Source: a virus
Virus record (IMG/VR): IMGVR_UViG_3300023235_000151
Span: 1 to 22,064 of that record
Direction: 5' to 3' (one strand)
Length of the DNA stretch: 22,064 nt
Part shown: positions 1 through 7,016 of the stretch, piece after piece
Numbering within the stretch: the first letter of the stretch is position 1
How the letters are laid out: the number at the start of each line of letters is the position of its first letter
Translations under genes and position numbers: made by a program
The notes under the pieces: model-generated
What the model saw: the letters and a program-made list of their open reading frames with translations, nothing else
What the model was told of the DNA's origin: nothing
Databases searched by the model: none

Positions 1-2
1 TC

Positions 3-422
3 CACAAGCGCTATGGTAAAGATGCAGAAAACGTCATGCATGCTACTGCTACTAAGATGGCTCGTAACGAAGGTTTTGAGCTTGACATGACTAAAGATGA
101 GCTTATTGAAGAGATCGGACCACTTGAAGAGATTTCAGTTCATGCGAACGACTCAGGTTCAAATTTCGAAAAGCGCGGTAAGAGTCTTAACAAAGCGTTC
201 AAAAGAATTGGCGGGATTAAAAATGCTGCTGATAAATTAGCGAAAGAAGAAGTTGTTGCTGAACTTAGCGACAAGACTTTAAGCAGCTACGCTAACAAAG
301 CTAAATCATCTGCTGAAAAGCACGATGCTGCAGGAGCATACGGTGGTAATTCTGAGAAAAACGCTCATAAAGCCGTTCAAAGAAGAATCGGAGCTCTTAA
401 AGCTCTTAGTAAGATTGGGTAA
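3..422 (+). CDS. Virion-associated protein, 5'-truncated by window edge
   Basis: The reading frame is open to the left edge, so the gene starts upstream; an internal ATG lies at 36 but the residues before it (HKRYGKDAENVMHATATKMA) read as genuine protein. From memory, similar HKKYGKxAExVMYATATKMA segments occur near the C-termini of T4-superfamily structural or prohead proteins, so I call it a probable virion protein without naming it. The rest is Lys/Glu/Ala-rich and helical with no membrane segment or signal peptide. The next gene follows after 11 bp with a good Shine-Dalgarno site, implying co-transcription. The family is only tentatively recognised. Confidence 0.6.
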   Translation, partial: HKRYGKDAENVMHATATKMARNEGFELDMTKDELIEEIGPLEEISVHANDSGSNFEKRGKSLNKAFKRIGGIKNAADKLAKEEVVAELSDKTLSSYANKAKSSAEKHDAAGAYGGNSEKNAHKAVQRRIGALKALSKIG

Positions 423-433
423 GGAGAAAACCA

Positions 434-871
434 ATGACTAACATCGACCAACTTAGAGCAAACGTTGATATGCTAAAGAGAGCAAAGCTTCGTTCAACTT
501 CATTCACTGAGGTCGCTCAGGCGAATATGCGTCATATGGCCGCAGCTCGTCAACTTGATGCTGCTGTTCGTCAGCAAGCATCTGCTCAGCAAACGCCGGC
601 GCAAGTTCAAGAGACTAGAGTTATTAGCGAAGGCCACGAAGAACAGAAGAGCGAGTATCACGGCAGGGCTGTAGATCAGGCTCAAGAGATTGTCAACCAT
701 TTGAAAAAGGTTGAGAAAGACTACAGCTACTGTGACTTCAAAGAAGTTTATCGTCGCCTTGAAGATGTTGCTGATGAAATGGAAAACATCTCGCAAAATA
801 GTCAAGAGTCAAAGAAGATGGCTATTCAAGATCGTAAGCGTGATTTGAAGCGTCTTAGCGACTCTGATTAG
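434..871 (+). CDS. Hypothetical coiled-coil protein, structural operon
   Basis: A 145-residue acidic/basic helical protein. The start is fixed by AAGGAG about 8 nt upstream (421-426). The middle is Gln/Ala-rich (about 50-65) and the C-terminal half has heptad-like Leu/Val/Glu/Lys spacing and many charged residues, so a coiled coil is likely. No catalytic motif, membrane segment or cysteine cluster is seen. It sits between two virion-type genes and probably belongs to the late structural operon. I do not recognise the family and propose no function. Confidence 0.7.
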   Translation: MTNIDQLRANVDMLKRAKLRSTSFTEVAQANMRHMAAARQLDAAVRQQASAQQTPAQVQETRVISEGHEEQKSEYHGRAVDQAQEIVNHLKKVEKDYSYCDFKEVYRRLEDVADEMENISQNSQESKKMAIQDRKRDLKRLSDSD

Positions 872-882
872 CGTCTTCGGCT

Positions 883-890
883 TATAAATA
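883..890 (+). promoter_or_regulatory. T4-type late promoter TATAAATA
   Basis: Exact match to the T4 late promoter octamer, followed by GATC, in the 85-bp gap between two structural genes. Late transcription would start near 897-898, leaving a leader of about 60 nt before the gene at 957. In T4 this octamer is read by the gp55 sigma factor with gp33/gp45. Identity is by sequence match only. Confidence 0.75.
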
Positions 891-956
891 GATCGTCAAT
901 TTGATTATGCCGAGTAGTTAAAGACAAAAACGAAAAGCGAAAGGAACGCAAAACAA

Positions 957-1673
957 ATGTCCACTTGGGGTTTCAATAGAGAGTCAACTCAGACTGTTAA
1001 CGGTGCTAACAACGCAGCAGCTCAGGTCGCGGGTTACCAGCCTTATGCGCAGGCAGATTATCTAGCTTCAAAGCGCAATGTCGTAGCTACCAACAAGGGT
1101 TGGGTTCGCAGACAGATTAAAACAGATATGCACGGTACAACCCGTACAATCGATGAAGTTCTAGTAGCAGCCAACCCTGGAGTTCAGGGTATGGACTATG
1201 CTTCTAACAACTATCTTGGTGATTCAGATATCAGTCAGGTCTATGTAAAGCTGAACGCAAACGGTTACATTTCCGCAAACGTATCTGCAAACCTTTATGT
1301 TGTATTCAATACACCACTTCATTTTAAGGCTTCAGGCAACCTTTGTTCGATCAGTATTGCAAACACTGTCGGTGGTAACCATGGACTAGCATACTTCGCT
1401 AACACTGCTGCTCAGTCTCGTATCATAAATGCTAACAACACATTAGTATTTAAGATGCCCGCCCTTCAAGGTGGTGCTGGTTCAGTAGCTGCAACTTACC
1501 ATGTTAATGCACAGGCTATTTCAGTAACCGGTAATCCGTTGTACAATCCTGATAAGGGCATTACGCATACGGCTAACCTAACTATTACTGGTGCAGTATC
1601 TAACAACATGCTTAATGGTGCAGGCGCGCTAGTCACGAACTTCCAGGTAGCACGTCCAGCTGGCCAAGTCTAA
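957..1673 (+). CDS. Virion structural protein (Asn/Ala-rich, 238 aa)
   Basis: Starts MSTWGFNRES with AAAGGA about 13 nt upstream and a late promoter 67 bp before it. The protein is rich in Asn, Ala, Val and Thr, lacks cysteine-based metal sites and has alternating beta-type segments, a composition typical of virion proteins. Similar proteins occur, from memory, in the structural clusters of T4-like cyanophages. The next gene begins 10 bp after its stop. A capsid decoration, tail or fibre-associated role is possible; the exact role is not determined. Confidence 0.65.
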   Translation: MSTWGFNRESTQTVNGANNAAAQVAGYQPYAQADYLASKRNVVATNKGWVRRQIKTDMHGTTRTIDEVLVAANPGVQGMDYASNNYLGDSDISQVYVKLNANGYISANVSANLYVVFNTPLHFKASGNLCSISIANTVGGNHGLAYFANTAAQSRIINANNTLVFKMPALQGGAGSVAATYHVNAQAISVTGNPLYNPDKGITHTANLTITGAVSNNMLNGAGALVTNFQVARPAGQV

Positions 1674-1683
1674 GGAGTAGACT

Positions 1684-2106
1684 ATGGCTGATCAAAAAGT
1701 TTCAGGTCTTTCAGCGCTTGCTGCACCAGCAAGCGCTGATCTACTTCTTATTATCGATGATCCAAACGGAACGCCAGCAAGTAAGAGTATTACAGTTAAG
1801 ACTCTTTTCGGCAATGTTCCATCGAATACCGCGATTGCTGGTTTACTAACTGCTTCAGCTAATGCAACTTTCTCTGGATCTAATACGGTCTTTAGCTCGA
1901 ATGCTAACTTCACTGGAGCAACTGGTCCTAAGATCAGTGCTGGAGTTGTAACATTAAGTTCGGCTACTACAGTCTCGTCTAACAATGCAACAACAGTACT
2001 CAGCGGCGGTGGTCTTCAGGGATCAATCTTCTGGGATGCAAATTATCTCTACGTAGCCACGTCTAATACCGTAATTAAAAGGGTAGCGCTCAGCGTATTT
2101 AGTTAG
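1684..2106 (+). CDS. Virion structural protein, fibre-type N-terminus
   Basis: A 140-residue protein preceded by AAGGAG (1672-1677). The N-terminus has the recurrent phage-fibre style pattern MADxKVSxLxALAAPAxADLLLIIDDPNGTP (residues 1-33, shown as a pattern), which opens many small phage structural and fibre-associated proteins. The middle is Ser/Thr/Asn-rich beta repeats (about 55-105); the C-terminus (FWDANYLYVATSNTVIKRV) resembles the end of such proteins. No enzyme motif. It follows the previous structural gene by 10 bp, so the two are probably made together late in infection. Confidence 0.65.
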   Translation: MADQKVSGLSALAAPASADLLLIIDDPNGTPASKSITVKTLFGNVPSNTAIAGLLTASANATFSGSNTVFSSNANFTGATGPKISAGVVTLSSATTVSSNNATTVLSGGGLQGSIFWDANYLYVATSNTVIKRVALSVFS

Positions 2107-2112
2107 TAATTT

Positions 2113-2502
2113 ATGCTTTTTGATTCTGTTGATGATTCCACGTTTATGTTGTTTGCTGTTCGTTCTTACGATAATCCAAACTGTACTTCTGTAGATGAGT
2201 TTGAAGATGATCTTAAACGAATAAAGTATATCAAACGTCTCTTTAAGAAGTACAAAGATTCTGGAGAGCTTAAAGAACGGCTCATCTTAAATCATTTGAT
2301 AGTTCTCTATAATGTATTCCAAGCAGAGTCGATGACGAAGATGCTGTGTTTCAAGCTCCATGATTATATAGCAATATTGAAATCTTTTTTAGAATATATG
2401 AGCTACTGGCCAAAGATTGTTCGCGGAGTAAGTAGTAGAGACATTGTTAGCGAGAGCGTTATTGCTGACGTTTTTGTAGCTTCAACATTAGCGAGAATTT
2501 AA
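2113..2502 (+). CDS. Conserved hypothetical T4-superfamily protein
   Basis: A 129-residue protein with an acidic N-terminus and a helical body containing the block ERLILNHLIVLYNVF (about 55-70) followed by MTKMLCFKLHDY. I recall close relatives of this block as uncharacterised proteins in T4-like cyanophages, next to the gene that follows here. It starts 6 bp after the structural gene; no strong Shine-Dalgarno site is visible. Its stop overlaps the next start (TAATG). Conservation of the pair suggests a linked role; function unknown. Confidence 0.7.
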   Translation: MLFDSVDDSTFMLFAVRSYDNPNCTSVDEFEDDLKRIKYIKRLFKKYKDSGELKERLILNHLIVLYNVFQAESMTKMLCFKLHDYIAILKSFLEYMSYWPKIVRGVSSRDIVSESVIADVFVASTLARI

Positions 2503-3065
2503 TGGGTAAGGCTATTGATCTTTATCTTGTATACGAATTCATTCGTCGCCTTGCAACTCCGTTCGATAAAACAAAAGCATTTGAAGCTGGTCTTATCGAT
2601 GCTAATGGCAAGCGCTTAAAGAAAGCGTCATCTAGAGAAGAGAAAAACGCGCTAACGTATTTTGATCGACTCATTTTCAATCTTAAAAGAATACTACAAA
2701 GAGTTGGCGCTGGTGGAAAAATCAGTACATATGCTGCTGCTCTATTGCTTCTTCGTGAAAATACTGAAGAGCTTTCAGAGCTCAGTGAAGAACAGTTAGA
2801 GTACATTCTTAATGATCAGATCATATACATGCAAGAAAGCAAAATGACTTTTCAAGACCTGATCAAAGAGGAGATCGCGAATGCAACTGGAGCTGCCGTT
2901 GCTGGTACAGGAGATGATGGCGTTCATTGGGCTAAGCAAAAGCGTAGTCCCGGCCGGCCTAAAACCGTTGGCCGTTACATCAGCGGAACAGCTTATCTTA
3001 AAAGAGCAGCTAGAACTTCCATTAAGAAGCGAAAGGAGTTTCTCGCTCGTGCGGCTATCTCCTAA
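2502..3065 (+). CDS. Conserved hypothetical T4-superfamily protein
   Basis: A 187-residue protein whose ATG overlaps the upstream stop by one base. The N-terminal block IDLYLVYEFIRRLATPFDK and the later ATYAAALLLL-like segment (STYAAALLLLRE) are, from memory, characteristic of a T4-like cyanophage family of unknown function. The C-terminal third is basic and Gly/Pro/Arg-rich (KRSPGRPKTVGRY, about 148-160), perhaps nucleic-acid binding or disordered. The last 17 bp overlap the endolysin gene, whose Shine-Dalgarno site lies inside this gene. Confidence 0.7.
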   Translation: MGKAIDLYLVYEFIRRLATPFDKTKAFEAGLIDANGKRLKKASSREEKNALTYFDRLIFNLKRILQRVGAGGKISTYAAALLLLRENTEELSELSEEQLEYILNDQIIYMQESKMTFQDLIKEEIANATGAAVAGTGDDGVHWAKQKRSPGRPKTVGRYISGTAYLKRAARTSIKKRKEFLARAAIS

Positions 3066-3516
3066 TTTTACAGTCGAAGAATTCATAAAGTCTGATACCG
3101 CTGAACGTAAGAGTTTAGACAACTCAATTCGCGATCACAACATTTTTGATAACGCTGTAAATTTAGCTGAAAATATTCTCCAACCAGTAAGAGATAAATT
3201 TGGAGCTACGTTCATTAGGTCTGGATATCGGTCAATCGAATTGAACAAACTTATTGGCGGTGCTAGTACTTCTCAGCATACTCTAGGACAAGCGGCTGAT
3301 ATTGAAGTTTCTTCAGCTTCAAATTATGAATTAGCTTGTTGGATCAGAGATAATCTAGAATTCGATCAGCTTATTCTTGAATTTTATACACAAGGTAAAC
3401 CATCTTCTGGATGGGTGCATGTTTCTTATCGCGCTGATGGAAAGAATAGAAACGGGTGTTTGACTGCTTCTAAGACTATTTCTGGTACTAAGTACATAGT
3501 AAGTTTAGTCCCCTAA
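3049..3516 (+). CDS. Endolysin, M15 family D-Ala-D-Ala carboxypeptidase-like
   Basis: Zinc peptidase of the M15A type, predicted to cut peptidoglycan cross-bridges at the end of infection. In the 155-residue form the hallmarks are SGYRS (58-62), SQHTLGQAADIEV with zinc ligands H77 and D84, E111 as likely catalytic residue, and WVHVSY with the third ligand H124. The open frame extends upstream to 2881, but that part overlaps the previous gene in another frame; GTG at 3049 has AAGGAG 10 nt upstream (3033-3038) and gives a normal N-terminus (RLSPNFTVEEFIKS). No signal peptide, so a holin is needed for export. First gene of a lysis cassette with two spanins and a holin-like gene. Confidence 0.85.
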   Translation: MRLSPNFTVEEFIKSDTAERKSLDNSIRDHNIFDNAVNLAENILQPVRDKFGATFIRSGYRSIELNKLIGGASTSQHTLGQAADIEVSSASNYELACWIRDNLEFDQLILEFYTQGKPSSGWVHVSYRADGKNRNGCLTASKTISGTKYIVSLVP

Positions 3517-4010
3517 TGTTCGGCATCTTTTCATATGTAAAGATCGCAGTTGTAGTTATCATGATTGCTAGTATAGCTGGGGCAGGAACTTATGTTCTTA
3601 AGCTACGCGGTGACAATTCTGCTTTGAAGTTGAACAACCAAAAGCTTGAGATAGTAGTCGATAATCAAAAGACAGCATTAGAACAGCAAAAGATAGACTT
3701 TGCATCTATTCGAGCAGCTGTAGCTCAGCATGAGATAGTGAATAAGAAGCTCAAAGAAGAAGTTACAGCCCTCGAAAAGAAGTTCAATAAGATCAATGCA
3801 TCTGGAGAGAAGCGTGATCTTGGCGCTCTTGCTAAAGAGAGGCCAGCTCTAATCGAAAGAATTATAAATAGAGCAAGTATTAATGTTTTAAGATGTCTTG
3901 AAGTAAGTATGGGAGCGCCTCTAACTGAGGCTGAGCGCAATGCGACTAAGAAGTCTGAGATCAATCCAGAATGTACTGGCTTGGTCAATCCTAGTTTTAT
4001 TGACTATTAG
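3516..4010 (+). CDS. i-spanin (Rz-like inner-membrane lysis protein)
   Basis: A 164-residue protein with one N-terminal membrane segment (about 6-28) followed by a long Lys/Gln/Glu/Leu coiled coil (about 30-95) and a C-terminal region ending in a Cys-containing segment. This is the architecture of i-spanins, which span the periplasm and pair with an outer-membrane lipoprotein to fuse the two membranes. Its ATG shares one base with the endolysin stop (TAATG). The o-spanin gene begins inside its 3' end in another frame, a classical Rz/Rz1-type overlap (71 bp). Confidence 0.8.
   Translation: MFGIFSYVKIAVVVIMIASIAGAGTYVLKLRGDNSALKLNNQKLEIVVDNQKTALEQQKIDFASIRAAVAQHEIVNKKLKEEVTALEKKFNKINASGEKRDLGALAKERPALIERIINRASINVLRCLEVSMGAPLTEAERNATKKSEINPECTGLVNPSFIDY
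3863..3870 (+). promoter_or_regulatory. Internal late promoter candidate TATAAATA
   Basis: Exact T4-type late octamer followed by GAGC, like the other two copies in the window, located inside the i-spanin gene 70 bp before the o-spanin start. It could add late transcripts for o-spanin and holin. It is in coding sequence, so a chance match is possible. Confidence 0.45.
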
Positions 4011-4329
4011 TCTTCCAGCATGCTCAAGCGTGAAGGAGCTCGTAACGTTTAGCAGTCCTGTTGAACGTCAGCCCCTCAATTTAGACCATCCTGATCCGAT
4101 TGATTTGAAACCGGTAGAATGGACGGTCGTGACTGAAGAGAACTTCATTGAAGTTTTTAAAGTCATGAAAGAGAAGGGCATTGATCTTGTTATTATCGGG
4201 GTTGATGACGAGAACTACGAATTGCTCGCTCTAAATCTCGCCCAAGTTCGTCGGTATATCTTGTTACAAAAGGACCTGATTAACAGGTACAAAGAGTACT
4301 ACGAAGGCGGCGAGGATGTCAGAAACTAA
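3940..4329 (+). CDS. o-spanin (Rz1-like outer-membrane lipoprotein)
   Basis: A 129-residue protein with a basic N-terminus, hydrophobic segment and lipobox SLPAC, the lipidated cysteine being C28; the mature part would be about 102 residues tethered to the outer membrane. The segment around LDHPDPIDLKPVEWTVVTEE and the C-terminal QVRRYI matches, from memory, a lipoprotein family found as Rz1-like partners in T4-superfamily phages. It starts within the i-spanin gene in another frame. ATG 3940 is the start that gives a complete signal peptide. Confidence 0.75.
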   Translation: MRLRSLRSIQNVLAWSILVLLTISLPACSSVKELVTFSSPVERQPLNLDHPDPIDLKPVEWTVVTEENFIEVFKVMKEKGIDLVIIGVDDENYELLALNLAQVRRYILLQKDLINRYKEYYEGGEDVRN

Positions 4330-4600
4330 CGAACTCGATACTAACAACGACGGCTTAGTTAGCGTTGTTGAACTTGAAACGGCACATAAAATCGAGATGA
4401 TCGAAAAGCAATCAGCACAACGTCAAATGGCATGGACTGCTTTGATTGCAATCATTGTGTTTACAGCCTTTATGTTTTCGCCGTGGGTTCCAGATTCTAA
4501 AGTTGAACTATTATCTGATGTGTCTGGAATGTTCTACGTTTCTATGGCGACTATCGTTGGCGCTTTTATGGGTATGACAGCATGGATGAGCAGAAAGTAG
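4316..4600 (+). CDS. Holin-like membrane protein with EF-hand loop
   Basis: A 94-residue protein. Residues 8-19 (DTNNDGLVSVVE) form a textbook 12-residue EF-hand calcium loop (Asp 8, Asn 10, Asp 12, Gly 13, Glu 19). It is followed by a charged helix and two membrane segments (about 38-56 and 70-89). Position after endolysin and spanins, size and two membrane spans suggest a holin. I recall similar EF-hand plus two-span proteins in T4-like cyanophages. Overlaps the o-spanin stop by 14 bp and the next gene by 19 bp. The holin role is inferred, and calcium control is only a hypothesis. Confidence 0.7.
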   Translation: MSETNELDTNNDGLVSVVELETAHKIEMIEKQSAQRQMAWTALIAIIVFTAFMFSPWVPDSKVELLSDVSGMFYVSMATIVGAFMGMTAWMSRK

Positions 4601-5028
4601 TAACTTCAATGAACGACGAACTCTTAAAGATTAGAGAAGAGATCTCTAGTCTTAAAAAGGATGGCGAGGTTGTTAATCTTCTAGTAAGTAGACTAGACAT
4701 AGCTCTTGACAAGCTTACAGATGTATTCACCGGTATCAGTAAGATCATGGCTGTTCACGAAATTAGACTAGAGCAGAATGAAAAGACAAATGAGTCTATT
4801 CTAAAACTTTCAGAAGAACGCCGCAAAGAGACAAAGTTAGAGCTTACAATACTCAAAGAAGCTCTTACTGAAAAACTAGATAATCATCACCATAGCCATA
4901 GTGAGTCTATAAAGAGAATAGCTGAGCGCACTTCTTCTCTAGAGAAGTGGAAGTGGTACGCTATTGGTATAGCTGGTGGCGGTTTCTTTGCGCTTACTCA
5001 ATTAGATAAGATTTTCAAACTTTTTTAA
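4582..5028 (+). CDS. Coiled-coil protein with C-terminal membrane anchor
   Basis: A 148-residue protein: Lys/Glu/Leu heptads over most of its length (about 10-115), a His-rich patch (DNHHHSHSES, about 100-109), then KWKWYAIGIAGGGFFAL (about 122-138) as a single C-terminal membrane segment. This resembles XhlA/haemolysin-type proteins that work with holins. ATG 4582 lies inside the holin-like gene; a second ATG at 4609 is possible. Last gene of the lysis cassette; the run of T at 5021-5026 has no GC-rich stem before it, so no clear terminator. Confidence 0.6.
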   Translation: MDEQKVVTSMNDELLKIREEISSLKKDGEVVNLLVSRLDIALDKLTDVFTGISKIMAVHEIRLEQNEKTNESILKLSEERRKETKLELTILKEALTEKLDNHHHSHSESIKRIAERTSSLEKWKWYAIGIAGGGFFALTQLDKIFKLF

Positions 5029-5035
5029 TTAGGCG

Positions 5036-5063
5036 TTTACTTTACTAATCGAGATGATATAAT
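5036..5063 (+). promoter_or_regulatory. Sigma70-type promoter for the replication/nucleotide operon
   Basis: TTTACT (5036-5041), 16-bp spacer, perfect TATAAT (5058-5063). Transcription would start near 5070, about 14 nt before the primase ATG. It separates the late lysis genes from the early/middle metabolic genes, the expected place for a host-type promoter. Confidence 0.6.
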
Positions 5064-5083
5064 GCTATCTTGGTTGGTGAAGA

Positions 5084-6106
5084 ATGATCTGGGTAGACGT
5101 CAAGTACGCAAATTTGCTTTCTGTACAGTTGGACCTTTACAAGGTTAAGCAGCAAAGTCCGTATCTTGCGAGTTTTCGTTGCCCGATCTGCGGCGATAGC
5201 CGTAAAAGCCGCACTAAAACGCGCGGCTTTTTTTATGCTAATGGAAACGATTTGTGGTTTAAGTGTCACAACTGTCAAGCGGCACACCACTTCAATACTT
5301 TCCTCAAGATAACTAATGAAGATCTTTATAAACAGTATGCTATGGAGGTTTTTCGTGAGAAACACGGAGAACGAAAGCTTAACACAGAACCCGCTACTTA
5401 CGAGTTTGATCCGCCAGATTTCTCTGCTGCAGGACTACTCGATCGAATGCTTCCCCGTATATCATCTCTCCCCAAATGTCACGAGGCCGTTGAGTACTGC
5501 AGAAAGAGAAATTTACCGAGAGATTCGCTCGATCGCCTCTACTTCATTGAACACTCCTTTGACATCGCAAGGATCGCCGATCGATACGAAGGAATCATCA
5601 CGGGCAAAGAACCAAGGATTGTCATCCCCGCTTATAGCCGTGGTGGATTACTAACAGGAATTACCTGTAGAGCTATTCGTGGAGAAGAGCAGAGATACGT
5701 TGTTGCTAGGCTTAACGAACAAGAACCCATGGTCCATTTCATTGACGAAGTAGACTTCAGACAGAGAGTATATGTATTAGAAGGAGCGTTTGATGCGCTC
5801 TTCATCAAGAATTCAGTAGCAGTCGGCGGCAGCGACTTGAAGAAAGTTATGCGTGTTTTGACTCATGTCGATGTGGCTCTTATTTTCGATAATCAGCCGA
5901 GGAATAAAGAAGTAGTCAAAATCATGGAACGGACAGCCAAACTTGGTTATCCAATCGTTGTATGGCCAGACACAATTAATGGTAAAGACATAAATGAAAT
6001 GATTGAAAATGGAATGACTCGAGATAGTGTTATGGAAGTGATAAATACAAACACATTCCAAGGACTATCTCTAGTAGCAAAACTTGGAAAATGGAGAAAA
6101 CGTTGA
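5084..6106 (+). CDS. DNA primase, T4 gp61-like
   Basis: Makes RNA primers for lagging-strand synthesis at the phage fork, normally with a gp41-type helicase. The 340-residue length matches T4 gp61 (342). Zinc-binding module: C33, C36 (CPIC) and C61, C64 (CHNC). TOPRIM-type signature: VYVLEGAFDALF (229-240, E233) and an acidic ALIFDNQ motif (265-271, D269). The Shine-Dalgarno site is weak (GGTGAAG). It is the first gene after a consensus promoter, and a terminator-like hairpin lies at codons 41-51. The TTG of the next gene overlaps its stop. Confidence 0.9.
   Translation: MIWVDVKYANLLSVQLDLYKVKQQSPYLASFRCPICGDSRKSRTKTRGFFYANGNDLWFKCHNCQAAHHFNTFLKITNEDLYKQYAMEVFREKHGERKLNTEPATYEFDPPDFSAAGLLDRMLPRISSLPKCHEAVEYCRKRNLPRDSLDRLYFIEHSFDIARIADRYEGIITGKEPRIVIPAYSRGGLLTGITCRAIRGEEQRYVVARLNEQEPMVHFIDEVDFRQRVYVLEGAFDALFIKNSVAVGGSDLKKVMRVLTHVDVALIFDNQPRNKEVVKIMERTAKLGYPIVVWPDTINGKDINEMIENGMTRDSVMEVINTNTFQGLSLVAKLGKWRKR
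5204..5234 (+). terminator. Terminator-like hairpin inside the primase gene
   Basis: AAAAGCCGC (5204-5212) pairs perfectly with GCGGCTTTT (5223-5231) across a 10-nt loop and runs into seven T residues (5228-5234). It lies about 135 nt after the predicted transcription start, within the zinc-binding module coding sequence. As RNA it has every part of an intrinsic terminator or attenuator, although it is also constrained by codons. Confidence 0.5.
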
Positions 6107-6328
6107 CGGGCACTAAAAAAGAGTTCAAAGAACTTTTAGCTAAAGTTGATTATGAAGGTGGATGGGAATCGATGCTTAACTACAGCGATCCACCAAACAT
6201 ATATAAGTTTCCTAGTATCGCTAAGATTTGGGACAAAATTAAAGTTTGAGTTTGAAGAGCTCGAAGGTGAGATTAATTTTTATGCAAATGAACTCGGACT
6301 CGAGCTAGACAATATGGATGGTATGTAA
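6103..6328 (+). pseudogene. Small ORF split by a +1 frameshift
   Basis: TTG 6103 overlaps the primase stop and has GGAG 6 nt upstream (6093-6096). The first frame reads about 48 residues (TKKEFKELLAKVDYEGGW early on) and stops at TGA 6247. Directly there the +1 frame carries a plausible continuation, KFEFEELEGEINFYANEL to TAA 6326-6328. The junction is GTT TGA G: skipping one base after AAA gives a 75-residue product. Either a real mutation, a sequencing error or stop-associated +1 frameshifting. The ATG at 6146 in the second frame gives an unconvincing N-terminus. Family not recognised. Confidence 0.5.
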
Positions 6329-6329
6329 G

Positions 6330-7016
6330 ATGAACCCGTTTCCACATCAGAAAGTCTCTGTCGTCTCGTTTACGATCCCGTTCATCGAGGGTTGTGAGAC
6401 TCCAGAAGAGTTGATATCATATACTGCCCGCGTATCTAACCCAGGAAATCAGAACAATAAAGAGACATCTGAAAAATTAGTTGGCTATCTGATGCGCAAT
6501 GCGCACTGGTCTCCGTTCGAGATGGTAGATGTAACAATGGACTTATGGATGACCAGAGATATCGGTCGTCAAATTTTACGCCATCGCTCGTTCGTCTTCC
6601 AAGAGTTCAGTCAGCGCTATGCAGACCCGACAAAGATGGAATTCGCGCAACGCGAAGCTCGTCTTCAAGACACGAAGAATCGTCAAAACTCTGTTGAAAT
6701 CGACGATAATGACTTGCAAGCTTTGTTTAATCAACGTCAGCAAGAAGTATGTTTTGCCGCAATCGAAGCCTATAGGTGGGCGCTTGAAAACGGTATTGCT
6801 AAAGAACAGGCTCGAGTATTTTTGCCTGAAGGTTTGACAATGAGCCATATGTATATGAAAGGCTCAGTGAGAAGTTGGATTCACTATCTTCAGCTTCGAC
6901 TTGGTAATGGAACTCAAAAAGAACATCGTGAGTTAGCAAAAATGATTGCTGCTGAATTACAAACGGTGCTTCCATCAATTATCAAGTCGACGCAAGGAGA
7001 AGAATGGAATACTTAG
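6330..7016 (+). CDS. thyX: Flavin-dependent thymidylate synthase ThyX
   Basis: Converts dUMP to dTMP using methylene-tetrahydrofolate, FAD and NADPH. The ThyX signature RHRxxSxxxxSxR is present as RHRSFVFQEFSQR (residues 84-96 from ATG 6330). Conserved flanks include HWSPFE (59-64), PEGL and the SWIHYLQLR segment near the C-terminus. Length of about 228 residues fits the family. ATG 6318 is an alternative start four codons upstream; neither has a clear Shine-Dalgarno site. Its stop overlaps nrdA by 13 bp, so dTMP and dNTP synthesis are probably co-expressed. Confidence 0.93.
   Translation: MNPFPHQKVSVVSFTIPFIEGCETPEELISYTARVSNPGNQNNKETSEKLVGYLMRNAHWSPFEMVDVTMDLWMTRDIGRQILRHRSFVFQEFSQRYADPTKMEFAQREARLQDTKNRQNSVEIDDNDLQALFNQRQQEVCFAAIEAYRWALENGIAKEQARVFLPEGLTMSHMYMKGSVRSWIHYLQLRLGNGTQKEHRELAKMIAAELQTVLPSIIKSTQGEEWNT

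Noticed and set aside
500-805. Minus-strand hydrophobic frame opposite the coiled-coil gene
   Set aside because: Antisense of a Lys/Glu-rich helical gene produces Phe/Leu-rich sequence by default; no start signals.
2881-3048. N-terminal extension of the endolysin frame
   Set aside because: It overlaps a conserved gene in another frame and lacks M15 features; GTG 3049 has a good Shine-Dalgarno site.
6146-6240. ATG 6146 as start of a separate 60-aa gene
   Set aside because: Its first 30 residues are an off-frame reading of a better frame, with no ribosome binding site.
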